From positions 25,705,053-25,769,052 of the forward strand of contig NC_089274.1 in the NCBI RefSeq assembly GCF_963678975.1: a stretch of DNA of 64,000 nt, given 5' to 3'. The notes under the pieces are model-generated. The model had not been told where the DNA came from. It did not search any database and saw nothing but the letters and a program-made list of their open reading frames with translations. The position numbers were made by a program, and so were the translations under genes. The stretch is from Dysidea avara (Eukaryota; Porifera; Demospongiae; Dictyoceratida; Dysideidae). Positions within the stretch are counted from its first letter, which is position 1, and every line of letters begins with the position of its first letter. Positions 10,260 to 22,400 of this stretch are shown piece by piece.

Positions 10260-12618
10260 TTATGCTGGACCAAGAAATGTCGATACAAACACACATGTGT
10301 CAACGTTAATTGTCGCATGCCACCATCTGTCTGGAATGAACAGGACCTAACAGTAGGGAAAGAGACATCCATGAATATATGTTTTAAAAATTTCATTAAT
10401 AGGATCTACCAACAGGACCAAACACATGACCTCCATATACTTGACATGGGTATTACATATAACAAGTTAGTCTAATAAGGGTTGTTGCTAGTAAATTGTA
10501 GAATATAGTACACACCAACTATTCACACATCCATGCATGTATATGTACCTCTCCTGGTAACAGAGTGCATTCAAATGGCTTTACATCATCTGGTAGTGAT
10601 GGGTACACGTGATGTAACCAATGTAGTGTTGTATTGTTGGGATCAAAGTTTGGCTGCACTTGAGGTGAGTACAGGAACCATCTCTACACACAAAGTGAAG
10701 TGATAATAATAATAATTCTGTTATCCCATATAGTCTCTACCTTTCTTCCATAAATAGTCTCAGCAAATGTGGGTCCATGAAAGTGAAAAGCAACACCACT
10801 ACTTGGACCTGCGAAAGACCAGAATAAATAACACTGTACATAAGACAAGGTGGGTGTATTGTAGTAGAGTCCTGAATAACTAATTTTCTTTCTACATGAA
10901 GTTTTGTTGTAGTAATGGAAACTTGCAGAGCTTAAAGCGCTACTGGTATTGTGCTCTCTGCTTTCAGAGCAAGTACCTACATTCTATAGTTGATGAGTGT
11001 CATGTAAACAGAAATGGTCTGGCAATGCAAGACAAAATCATGGCTATTTAAGTAACTAAACTAACCACCGTAGACTCTAGTTATCAGGCAAATGCACTTG
11101 TCACTTTCAGAGGAATTATTTATGATAAGCACATGTGCTAATAAATAACTGCAATGAGTTTCTGGGAGAGCATTATTTGTGCCTTCCACATTTTTCAAGA
11201 GATTTGGATACTAGTGTTCAGTCAAACGGTTTGCTTTAGTCAAGAAAACAGAGAAGTCAGGTGTAGCTATTGTTGTTACATGCAGTAGTATCTGATAGAC
11301 ACGTGCCTGGCGAGGTATCAAGTGTACCGTGATACTCCTGGTTTGTTCTAACGGTCTTCTGCTACTATTCTAGGTAGCATGAACTTGCAGCAGTTTCAAC
11401 TGTATGTGATTAACAAACAGGTGTCTAGTGCAAGTATGCCATGTGCACTTAGTGGGCAATAACTATGTGACCTAATAACAGGATTTTATGGTATATTAGT
11501 ACTACTTATTGCTCAATACTGTACAGTACATACCTGCCATTCCAAAGCTGATCTCTGGCTTTAGGTTAGGAATTTCATAAAACGGAAACTTGTATATATT
11601 AAACAATTCCTTCCAACCTTCTCTGTCATTGTCTCCAAAATAGTACAAGGTTTCTGTAAGAGACACTCCTTGCTTATAAATGTTCCAAAGCAAAAAAAAT
11701 TTTAAAAAAAAGGCTGCAGTGCAACCATCTTACTCGTGCTGGCGGTCCACTGGTTTGGGAAGCCCAGTGATATTTGTTGGGAAATTTCCCAATTTAGCCA
11801 ACCACACAATGTAGTCAAGTTAGACATCACATCATTGTTCTGAAGAGATGAAGTTAATAGATGAATAATTATAAGGAAAAGCATGTGGCTGATTCAAAGA
11901 AGGATAACTTCCAAGGATGTGCCACAGCTATACTAACTGGTAGTTGTACTTGTAATTCTTGAACTGATAAACCAAGTCACGTCTATAAGAGCACATGCAT
12001 GTATGGATCACTGAACTATTTTCAAGCCCATACACTATATATAGATTACTATTGATATTGGAATGCATCACACGTACGTACACACGTACAAATATGATTA
12101 TTACAACTAGAGCAGTTGTAATAATCATCATGTGTGTACGTGTACATGCGATGTAATGGATTGGTTCAAACATAATAGCATATTCTTTAAATATTCTTTT
12201 TATCTTAACCTGTATAACTAGGCAAAGTTTCGGGTTCTATATTTGGAAAAACAGCAAGTACAAACAGAAAATTGAATTGTACAAAGATGAAAGGAAAAAT
12301 AAATTACAGGTACTTGATATAATGCTAAAAATGCAGTGTAACTTGAAAACAGTGAAGAAATATCAACAACATTCTCTCTTTTCAACAAATATCTGAATAT
12401 CCGTGTATTACAGTTTCTTTAGTGTACTGCAATGAACCGCTCCTCTTACAATGATGAACATTGCAATACCAATGTTGTTGTTGTTGTTGGCACCTTTCTA
12501 TACTAGAACCAGGCATTTAACCCACTGTAATGATTGTTTTTTATGCATATTCAGCTATTATGTTAGATGGGTGTTCACAGATCTGGTAACTATTATTCGT
12601 TCCCTTCTTGTGTGTTTC

Positions 12619-12690
<72 letters not shown>

Positions 12691-15600
12691 TGCATACACA
12701 CACACACGCATGCATGCACACACACACGCATGCATGCACACACACACGCATGCATGCACACACACACACGCATGCATGCACACACACACACAAATGCACT
12801 ACAAATAAATGTATACACTTCACTTATTGCAAGTACATATCAAACTCACTGTTGGCTCTAGTTCCTAGAGTCTGAGGGAACATATACTGGTTGATGTATT
12901 CTTGAACTGACATCCTAACTAGAAATACAACTCACATTAAAGTCTAGACACTATGAAATTTCTTTCAAAGTCATTAAGCAACAAGTTAATAATTTAAATC
13001 TTTCTTCTAAACAAGAAGTATCTTGCTACCAAACCCCCCAGCACATTGCCATTACTCGTGCATTTTACTATTTGGAAAAAATTTACTGTCTCCAAGCAAC
13101 AAATGGATAGCCATTAATGCTAGTAATAAGGCACACAAGTACACCACAACCCTTATTAGGATATGGGGCTACCTCCTGCATATTGTTGGGGAATAAGGAA
13201 AGGTAGTTAAGAGAAATTGTTTTAGCATAAATATTTATGGTCACAAATGTTAATGTATATCAACCATTAATGACGTATAAAAAGTCCGTTGTTTAAGATG
13301 GAAAAGAAATTCTGGATCCTGCACTTTGTGGTTGCTTAGGCACTTGTCTACACTGAAAACAGATAAATTCACCACCTGGTCTGGGATTGTTCAGAAACAA
13401 TCAAATAGTTTACCTGCTTCATAGGCATTAATGTGATTGCTTGTAGAAGGTCTGCAGCCTGCGGGAACAAGCTTTTTAATGGATGCCTAAACTGGATGTG
13501 TACAGTTTCATACAATTGTCGCATGTAACATAAAATAGTTATGGTATACCCATGACATAAAATTGTTATGTGATACACTACTTGGTGAGTCAGAAACTAC
13601 CTGTAGCAAGGGATATAACTAACATGGTCTGTTATCACTGATCAAACAATAAGCCATTTGATTTGATAAGGAAATTAGCACATGCCAAACTAATATAGAA
13701 AAAATATAATTGAACATCGCGATTTTACACAAATCTTTAGTAGATAGAACATTCTGATCACTGAGGACAAAGTCATTGCACAATCACAAATTTTAAACTG
13801 CTCTATTCTACCAAGAGTATCCCATACTACATGATGCTTAGAATGATACACTACACACAGTACAAAGAGACACACCACATTGAAAAATTCATATGCTGAC
13901 CTCGTGTGTATGAGTATGTATTGGCTGTACTGAGTATTATTTCTTCATTTGAATATTTCTCTAATAGCCTGGCTCTGGTTGAGTGATATTTAAATTCCTG
14001 CACAAGTAGTACAAAAACATTATGGTAATGAAACATCACATGAAGCGATCAGTGATGGCAAACACTTAATATCAAAATATTAAAGTGGAATTAAAAATCA
14101 CCGAAGATACGTACGTATTACAACCCAAAAAAAAGCTTTTGTGACACAGATAAATTTATCGGATACTGCAAATGTGACTAATCTAATTTCTTGCTGCTTT
14201 ATACACAGAACAGTTGAAGTCTATTACAGATGATGAATACATGTGTGTAGTGATAGTATAGCTCCTGCATTAATAATGAAGCACTATTATACCCTCAGGG
14301 AAATAATTGAATAAACATATGGATGTACTATCTCTAGATCTGTAGTGCCAGGTAACAATACATTAATCGGCTTTGCTGCTGTGTCCTGTTTTCTATAACA
14401 GGGCCACAATTACCACCTCGATTAGCACACAAACTAGGTATAAAAATGTAATTTGTAGCTACCTATTTAAATGAATAACTAGTTTTGGCTCCAATTTGCA
14501 CAAAACAAGCAGCAGCGAATAGTGTAGTAACCTGGTTTTGTGTGATAACACCTCAGACAACATGTGGACTGTAGTCCATCAGGCATTAGTCTTTTATAGC
14601 ACACTCTATTTTTACCATAAAGGGTTACTGACCATGTGATCCATGAAGGCTTGTTAATTTAAAGAGCCAAGAAGCTGCTAGTCTAAATTCAAGGGACCTG
14701 CAAGAAGCCTAGCCTGAAATGTTGTAGATCACTGGTAAAATCTGGACTAGTAGTAGTTAACAATAATTTAAAAGATCGTACAGAAATCTTGAAATCTCGT
14801 CCCTGGTTTTGTCGAATTTGCCGATCCCTCGTCTGAATCAGTGGAGTATTGCTAGATGTAATACACTACTATGGTTGAAAAGAATTTATTGCTATCACTT
14901 TTATACATCAAGAGTTCATCAAGAAGCGAGGAAAGCCAAGACAAACAGAAAATATTACCATAATTTTAAATAAAGCACTTGCGGAACAATCCACACGTTT
15001 TATTTGTTAAACTAATCAAGAGAAGCCTAATGGCACCTTGTTTTAACCTATGAATGAAGTACGCAGCAGATAAAGTGGTAATTAACAACAAATTTGCACA
15101 GTTACACAAGACAACTACAGTAACCCTCATACGCCAAGGGTTTCATAAAGTGCTGAACACATATTCAAGGCTAACAGACAAACCACTCTTCACACAGTCA
15201 CCCGTCCAACTAAGACACCAGTAAGACCCTTTAACTACTCTAATAGAACAATCATTTTGGGTACACCTTGATATGGATAACATAATTAAGGTTCCAGTTC
15301 TTAATCTTTACATTATAGGAACATACAACTGAGAATATATGTGTTTATCATTTAGTACAACACCGTACTTACTGATTGATCAGATCCACCAGTGATAATA
15401 ACAGGCTTTGTACGTACATATCTATGGGATGAAAAGTAATACGTACATGTAACAGTAGTAGCTATTTCAGGTGTCAAAATGTATGTGCAGTAATAAAAAT
15501 GGACCACGAACAATTGTAAAGGTTATCAAGGTACCCAGAGATAAGGTTTCATTGTACATACATAATTTCACAATACAACACATTTAGGCATGGAATGCTT

Positions 15601-18600
15601 ATATTCCAAATAAACATGCATCAGTTTTATCAGTCACTAACTATAAAGATCACATTTGAAAGCAATGCTTGTTTGTAAAGGCATGCATATGTTAATGTTT
15701 ATTTGCAGTTTGCAGAAAGAATTCCAGCACATTTGCACTGCAAACAACAAACAATAGCAGTTGGAAGCTTTATTTAAAAGCTATAGTACTTAGATGATGA
15801 GTGCTTTGTTAGGTGCAAAAACCACTTCGATAATTATGTGCATCAGCTGGTGAGAAAATTGTTGGACACCATCAGAATTGTAGACAGTCACATGAATGGC
15901 GTTTCAGCTATACACATACAGATCACCCTATGCCTTGCTCTAAGAAATAAATGACCGGGCCTGAATAAACACCAGGCTTGTTTAAATGCCAAGTCTAAAA
16001 CTGATTTACAGCAAATCAAATTCCGGGCTTCTATATGGATAAATACAATAGGTAGTTTGAGCACTAAAGTTACTTTACATTATGAAATACTCTCTTTAGT
16101 GATAAACTGATCTTGACTTCAAAATCTTCAGCCAAAAAGTGGTCAAGTCCCTTCCCAAATGGGAGTTCCACGGAACCTTTCTATATGCTTAACATGAAAA
16201 AAAATGGAATCCTTGGAAGCCTCCCTGAATCTGCCCCTGCTATTCAACATGGCACAGCACTATTATCCCTTGCTGCATGTGTAGCTAGCGTATCACTTAC
16301 TCTGATATAAACTCTGTAACACTCAGAGTGGATGCTGATCTTCTCTCAATAGTGCATGGTCCAGTCAACTGTAGATCATGTGCAGTGTACCTATAGAAAC
16401 AGAAATTACAACGTTACTATTTTAAATCACTCTAGCATAAGAATCTTTTTAATTGTCAAGCATTAAAAGACTACTTTTGACAAACAGTAAACGATAAGAA
16501 CAATGATAAAATTCAGTGGACCATGGTACATACAAGCATCACGTATATGGACACTTAAAGATGAACGATAAAATGTGAATATCAATGGTACATATGAGCA
16601 TCACGTACACGATCATGAGAATGTAGTTGTCCAAGGTACCACACGTATATGGACACTTAAAGATGAACAATAAAATGTGAATATCAATGGTACGTACGAG
16701 CGTCATGTATACAGATGATGAACAAGAATGTAGAATATGTAAGTCTTCTCTGTCATTATCTTGGAGGAGAAAACACAAAAGACAACTAATCAACTGCTAC
16801 GAGTACTCCATGGTGCCTCTAACCAGGCACCAGGGAATTGGAACATAGCTTGCAGTGCCATGTAGAAGCACATTGATAACAGCTACAAGTGCACATGCAT
16901 ATAAAACCATAACTAATTCCAAGGTGACTGCTTAGTCAGAGTACTTTGTAGTCAGTGTGCCTTCTATTAGAGTAACAGTTAGATTTTAGATGGGTTAGTG
17001 AAAGGCTTACAAAGATTGAGTATATTTTTGTGCAGTTCATATCTTAAACAAGAAACATTTATTGCAGGCCATTTATCTGTTGCCACAACGCTATTAATTA
17101 GCAGCTCACCAAAAATTAAATTAGATTGTCATAGCGTATATACTGTTTTTTTATAAAAACTTACATACATACCTTCCAAGTCAGTTACCGTATGTGTAAT
17201 TGTTCTATTTCAATTTTTTTAATACAACTCTGATCAGTTGCATAACACTTACGAAAATGATAATGGCATGAGTGGTTATTACTTGGTATTGGAGTCTTAA
17301 TGACCAATGCCGACCGATACCAAAACTGCATCAGCTCTGATTCAATACCATTCTGGAACACTGATCTGTAGTACTAAAGGTAGCACACTGTAAGTTCTTT
17401 ATACCATCACGATATATGGCTGTTCCATGAAACTAATGTTACCAACATGCTCAAATGCTATGACCAAAGGCACTTTACAAGACCAGCTAATATCTTAACA
17501 GCTAATCCCAGTAATTCCATAAATCTAATTACCACTGACCATATATGCTACAGTTGAAGTTCTGCATGCTACATGCATATACCAAATAGCACACACTGAG
17601 GGGTATGACACCTCTAGCAATCATGTATGTCAGCAATCAAACATCAAGAAATCACTGCCATGCAGTGACGAGCAATTTCCACCTACGCAAACTATAGTCT
17701 CGCAAACATATTATTGAAGAATGCAAGCTCACAGTGACATAAAACTAGTCTTAATCATGACTTGTTGTCCTGCATAACCCAGTAATAACTTCACAAATCA
17801 CACTACAGTAACCATGCATGAATTTTCAAATCAAGTTTCAAATCACACAAATTGGGTTTCAAGATTTCAAATCACATACAGATTGCAAAGGTGTCACACG
17901 TACATACCCCTTGCACATACACAGTATTGCATACATAAATACACTAAATGCATGTAGCTGACTGCACACTGACAGTTCATGAGAAATTTTTTGAATCAGA
18001 CACATGCCCACTACTGTCCAAAGGATGGCTGTGGGCGCACGCCTGGCTTACTTAAATTGTTTTCGTAAGAAAGTGTGTGTTACCTATGATCGTCTGTACA
18101 CTTAAACAAAACCATTAAATGATAATAGCAACCAGTAAAGGCTGACTGTATTATACTTCTGCACAGGCAAACTTTGCTGTGAGGTCTCATAGGCTAATAG
18201 TGTATCCCTTTGAGTTGAAAGAGAATGTATCCCATACTTAATGAGGGCAGCCTCAAGGCTTTCTTAAAAGAATATACGTGAGATAACACGATATACAACA
18301 ATTGGAAGAAAAGTGGTTTGTTTTAGTTCATAATAGCAGTGCATAACAACGTAATTAACTAATTACTAAATAATTAGTGAATTATGAAATACAAAATCTG
18401 TAGCTGTTATTACAAAATAGTTAGTTGCATGTTGTTTGCAAATAGTTGATTAATTCCCCTATTTAGCCGCATGGGTGTCTGGTTTTTAGAAGTAGCACAT
18501 CAACTTGTTTCATACAGCATATGAAACTTGTGTATGCACTTAGCACGTTAGCAGGCTTTACGCCTTTTGTGTATATACCCTTGTCTTTGACAAAAATGGA

Positions 18601-18960
18601 TAATCTAATCTATTATAATAATGAAAGCTTAGAATTAGCCGCATTCCAGGAGTATATAGCTAGCTACACATCCGGATTTGTGTACACTGTGCAACCATAT
18701 ACGTGCAACCATAAACATACAACAGCCTTAGCTTTAATTAGTGCATGTATGTTTGCAGCAAAAGCATTCCGACCCAACTGCAAACTGTAGCTTGCTTACC
18801 ATCCAGCGGACTTCAGTTCGCACAAGTACCATTCGTCCTCACAGTTAGTTTCTGCTGTATCCATACCGAATTCGCTCGATATAGAGTACACAGAAGAGCT
18901 ATTGTGTCTATCAGAATTTGCCACTGCTACTATCAGCAGTAGTAACCAACGCGGTAACAT
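10260..18960 (-). CDS. JMJD8: JmjC domain-containing protein 8
   Basis: Nine exons, all with GT-AG borders and consistent phase: 18960-18800, 16390-16301, 15421-15373, 13997-13901, 12918-12850, 11653-11534, 10808-10741, 10683-10549, 10346-10260. They give 291 residues, against about 264 in human. Residues 1-16 are a signal peptide (MLPRWLLLLIVAVANS), matching the known ER-lumen location. Family landmarks as I recall them are CTIERRS (exon 2), KPVIITGG (exon 3), LSTANTYSY (exon 4), TLYYFGDN (exon 6), FHFHGPTFAETIYGRKRW (exons 7-8) and IPDRWWHATINV (exon 9). The expected metal site reads His204-x-His206 with His273, not the H-x-D/E of active JmjC hydroxylases, as in other JMJD8 proteins. In mammals JMJD8 is linked to TNF/NF-kB signalling. 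Intron 1 (2.4 kb) holds a MITE and intron 4 a CA microsatellite. The short upstream gap suggests a compact promoter next to BRK1. Confidence 0.9.
12621..12793. repeat. (CA)n / GCATGCATG composite microsatellite
   Basis: About 33 pure CA dinucleotides followed by five blocks of (CA)n separated by GCATGCAT palindromes. It lies between exons 5 and 6 of JMJD8, 57 bp from the exon 5 donor. The overlapping Cys/Val and His/Thr frames here are artefacts of the repeat. Confidence 0.95.
15236..15254 (+). repeat. Dispersed 19-base motif, copy 4
   Basis: TACTCTAATAGAACAATCA, one mismatch to the consensus, in JMJD8 intron 3. Confidence 0.7.
16541..16714. repeat. Direct duplication, ~72-bp units 102 bp apart
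   Basis: ACGTATATGGACACTTAAAG and the following 50 bases occur at 16541 and again at 16643 with a few substitutions. It is a local tandem duplication inside JMJD8 intron 1, with no coding content. Confidence 0.75.
16962..16974 (-). repeat. Partial dispersed motif
   Basis: TTCTATTAGAGTA, the reverse complement of the motif core, in JMJD8 intron 1. Confidence 0.5.
17598..17911. mobile_element. MITE family A, copy 1
   Basis: It starts GAGGGGTATGACACCTCT and ends AAAGGTGTCACACGTACATACCCCTTGC, so the ends are imperfect inverted repeats of one another. The interior contains several TTTCAAATCA repeats. A second copy with the same ends and interior is at 49111-49425. There is no coding capacity, so it would be non-autonomous. 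Confidence 0.65.
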
Positions 18961-19177
18961 CTGGATACCTAGTCTTGCACCAAATAATTAGAATACAACC
19001 ACATCATCTTGGTGGGTTACCATCCATCCGCCAAGGAAGTGGCAGTATCAGTCTTATAACCAAACAACGTATAGTTTTAATATTTGTAAAATTTGAAATG
19101 AGCTTTTTAAAAAAAGAAGTCTATGTCTGATACAGGTGAAGGTACAATAACTTATTGGTTTGCAAATTCTTGAGTTT

Positions 19178-19387
19178 TTATCTTTCAGATTTTCCCACTC
19201 TAGCTTCGATGTAGTCTACTTGTCTTTCTAGAGTCGTCAGCTTCTCATTTAGCCCGGCCAGTCGCGATCTCGCCGACAGATCAAAGGCGTTAAGGAATTC
19301 AACAATTCTTTTAATACTACTCGAAATAACTTCAGCGAATTCTCTGTTCGCCCAGTCCTGTTGGATCTGGCCTTGTATGGACGACAT
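19178..19387 (-). CDS. BRK1: BRICK1, WAVE/SCAR complex subunit
   Basis: A single uninterrupted exon of 69 codons, close to the ~75 residues of human BRK1. The start chosen is MSSIQ at 19387. An in-frame upstream Met at 19414 would add nine residues with no family counterpart. Diagnostic segments are [32 protein letters not shown] and [12 protein letters not shown], which match the human protein almost residue for residue as I recall it. The chain is a heptad-type coiled coil. BRK1 is the smallest subunit of the five-protein complex through which Rac drives Arp2/3 actin branching. Its stop lies 217 bp upstream of the JMJD8 start on the same strand, and its start is 69 bp from that of CHID1 on the other strand. 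Confidence 0.95.
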   Translation of the reverse strand: MSSIQGQIQQDWANREFAEVISSSIKRIVEFLNAFDLSARSRLAGLNEKLTTLERQVDYIEARVGKSER

Positions 19388-19456
19388 TGTAGTAAAATGA
19401 CACCTCGTAAACAAAGAACGGCTTTAATTAGAAGACAGCAAATGTGGTTCCAATAA
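19388..19456. promoter_or_regulatory. Divergent BRK1/CHID1 promoter region
   Basis: Only 69 bp separate the two start codons on opposite strands. Both 5' UTRs and core promoters must overlap here, or one transcript must start inside the other gene. I see no clear TATA box or CCAAT box, which fits a TATA-less housekeeping promoter. Confidence 0.7.
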
Positions 19457-22400
19457 ATGCACATCGTGATGTATCGCTTGCTTTTTGCAGCTCTTGTCCT
19501 AACTTTGTTGTCGACTGCAACCTGCACTCTTAGTAAAAGGGACAGGAAATCTAAATCATCAAAAGTAGACAAGGTTTGGTGCGTGTAATAGTTGGCTTAC
19601 ATTTTATGCATATTGCAATGGCAATGCAAATAGCACTCTTATTTATACTGGACGGGATAGGGGATGTAATTACCTCGATGTCACTGAATCACAAGTTCAA
19701 TGTAAATTAATGCTTGAAAATGGCTGTGTACTTATAGTCATCCACAAATGCAAAACCTATCATTGCAAAAAAGTATACTGTTATGAGCTCGAGGCTCCTG
19801 TGTATTGATCAGTTAATATGTCTTTCTTGTGTAGGAGGTTGCACTGCCCAGCACTACTGTAGTGGACAGAGGGCTGATCAGTGAGAAGCCAAAATGGAAG
19901 GAGATCGTAAACAATCATCAGTTATACTCCTTGACTCATACTGACGTGTCTCACTTTACTACTGGACCAGTTCTGGGATATGTGACTCCTGTGGGTCTGT
20001 TTGTGCGTGTGTGTGTGTGTGAGAGAGAGAGAACGTACTATATTTAGGTGCACCCATATTTGTGATATATTGTGTGGTGTCTGAATGGCATACATGCACA
20101 CAGTATTGCTATCGTATAGATACAAACAAAATAATTTTAAGTTGGATTAGCAAAAAGTAGTGAAACAAGGGAAAGGCTAAAATAGTGAAACAAGGGAAAG
20201 GCTAAAATAGTGAAACAAGAGGGGTTGCCTATATACATACCAGTAGACATCCCAATGGGCATTTAGTCCCAGTCTATAACCATGACTGAATTACTATACC
20301 ACTTTTAGTTTCTCCATTGCTAATCCAACTTAAAATTCCTAATTTGTGACCGGGCCTGTGAAAACAGGGTATGTGACCACAAACTACACTCCATCACAGA
20401 ACAGATCATATCTCAGCACTGGAATAGAATATTTGCATTTGTACGATATAGCAAATGCAATGCTTAAACTGGACTGAAAATTTCATGGCAGTAGTGCAAA
20501 GGCATTTAAAGTTAAGAGTCATGACAGTTTTAAGAAGTATGTAAATTTTATGTGCCCACATGTCCTGTTTTCGCAGGCCCAGTCACATTTTCTTTTGCTT
20601 GTTTGTTTACTTTTTAAACACCACACATACTACATCAAAAAAGAAAGAATGGCAACAGCCATGCAATAAGTGCATTTCAACTCCAACAATCAATTAATAT
20701 GGCCATTACGCTTCATTTTCAGCTATGTTCCACTTGCTACACAGCGTTACAAATGAAGAACAGTACAAGAAATATTTCTGCAATCAATCCAGTTGCTATG
20801 GAAAATACAGGCTAGCTATTTAACACAGCCACAGGGAAACCGTATCACTAATCGACACCTTGCATTATCAGCAAAAGAGCTGTGATACAAAGGAGGACAA
20901 TTAAACAGAAGTCATGATATGTGTATTGTACATATTGTACGTGATAGGCAAAAAGGGGGGAAAGTGACATCAGTGAAGAATTCAAGCCCGTAGCCTTATC
21001 CATTGTCAAGTTATGCTTGGCTGGAAGCATCAGTTAGTTAGTCTGCATAACATTCTGTTAAATGGTAAAATTTCATAGAAGTTTTTTGAAAGGGTTTATG
21101 GTTGCTGGAGATTATATCGATTGTGGGATTAGTCAGGATTGTCTTTGAACATCATGATGTTGATATGTATTACAAATAATCGTGATGCTGTGACATCACA
21201 TGCAAATGTATAATAATTCAAATGGTGGCACGTACTTTTGTGGAAGAACATGATCCAGAAAACAAGCCTACACTTTGAGACAGTTCATTATGTGAACAAT
21301 TCTTAATGCGCAGTTAAAAGCTTACTCTAAGGATACTATTATTCATTATGCTGTTTGTATTAAACTGTAACTGCCTATGGCCTTAATTGTGTTGAGCGGT
21401 TGTACACAATTTCACCTTGTATTGTTATTTGTTAAAATGAATAATTCATACAAAGTTGTGCATTCACAATGCTATTGATGCATGCGAGTTATAACATCAT
21501 GATATGTTGCATCTTACAATCGTGAAAGTAGCAAAATGTCACAATTGCTCAGCGCTCTAGTTGCTCTGAAGACATTTATGGGCTTGGCTATGCCTAACCA
21601 ATACTACCAACAGTACCAAGCTGTTATAAAGGAAAGTTGAGGCTGTTTTTTGGGCAATATTGTTGGACAAGAAAGCCCAAACCACCATGATCAGTACTAC
21701 TGTATTGTATAATACCAGTTCAAAATTTAAATGTATGTGTAGATTCATGGTTGTCCCTCTTGCAGGCTATAAATGGATTGTTAGAAAACTAAAGGAAGTG
21801 TGTATGGTCCTATGGTGTAATGGTTAGCACTTCAGACTCTGAATCTGGAAATCTGAGTTCAAATCTCAGTAGGACCTTTATTTTATTTTGTTTCATTTAG
21901 TAATAAATAGTGAAATAGTATGCCTCTTTTTCTCATGGTAAATACCAGGTGAACAAAACTGAACGATCAAACGAGGTCCTACCAATTGCAAGATTTGAAC
22001 CTCCATTTCCAAATTCAAAGCCTGAAGTACCCAGCACAGCAATCTACTTTTAAATTGTTGATTAGTAACAATATCCCAACAGCAGTACAGGTATCATAGT
22101 ACGATTGTACTGTATATTAGGGGTTTGGGCTTTTTCTGGCCAAAACAATCATACTAAAACCAGCATCACAATACCTTCATGGCATCTTGGCAGTATTGGT
22201 TAGGTATAACCAAGCCCAAAAGTGCCGCCTGAAATAAAGAAACACTTCAAAAAGTTGCTACGGTTTTTTTTATAAAAGATTTAATTTAGTGGAATTTTCT
22301 ACTGACTGACTGCCTGACTGATTGATGCCTCCAGACAAGCATATATTAACTCAATAATGGCTAAGGCTACAGACTAGTACTGAAATGAATAGCAATTTTT

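Noticed and set aside
12541..12875. His/Thr- and Cys/Val-rich ORFs on both strands
   Set aside because: They are translations of the CA microsatellite within a JMJD8 intron.
18521..19130. Plus-strand ORFs opposite JMJD8 exon 1
   Set aside because: They are antisense to a signal-peptide exon with correct splice phase and show no domain.
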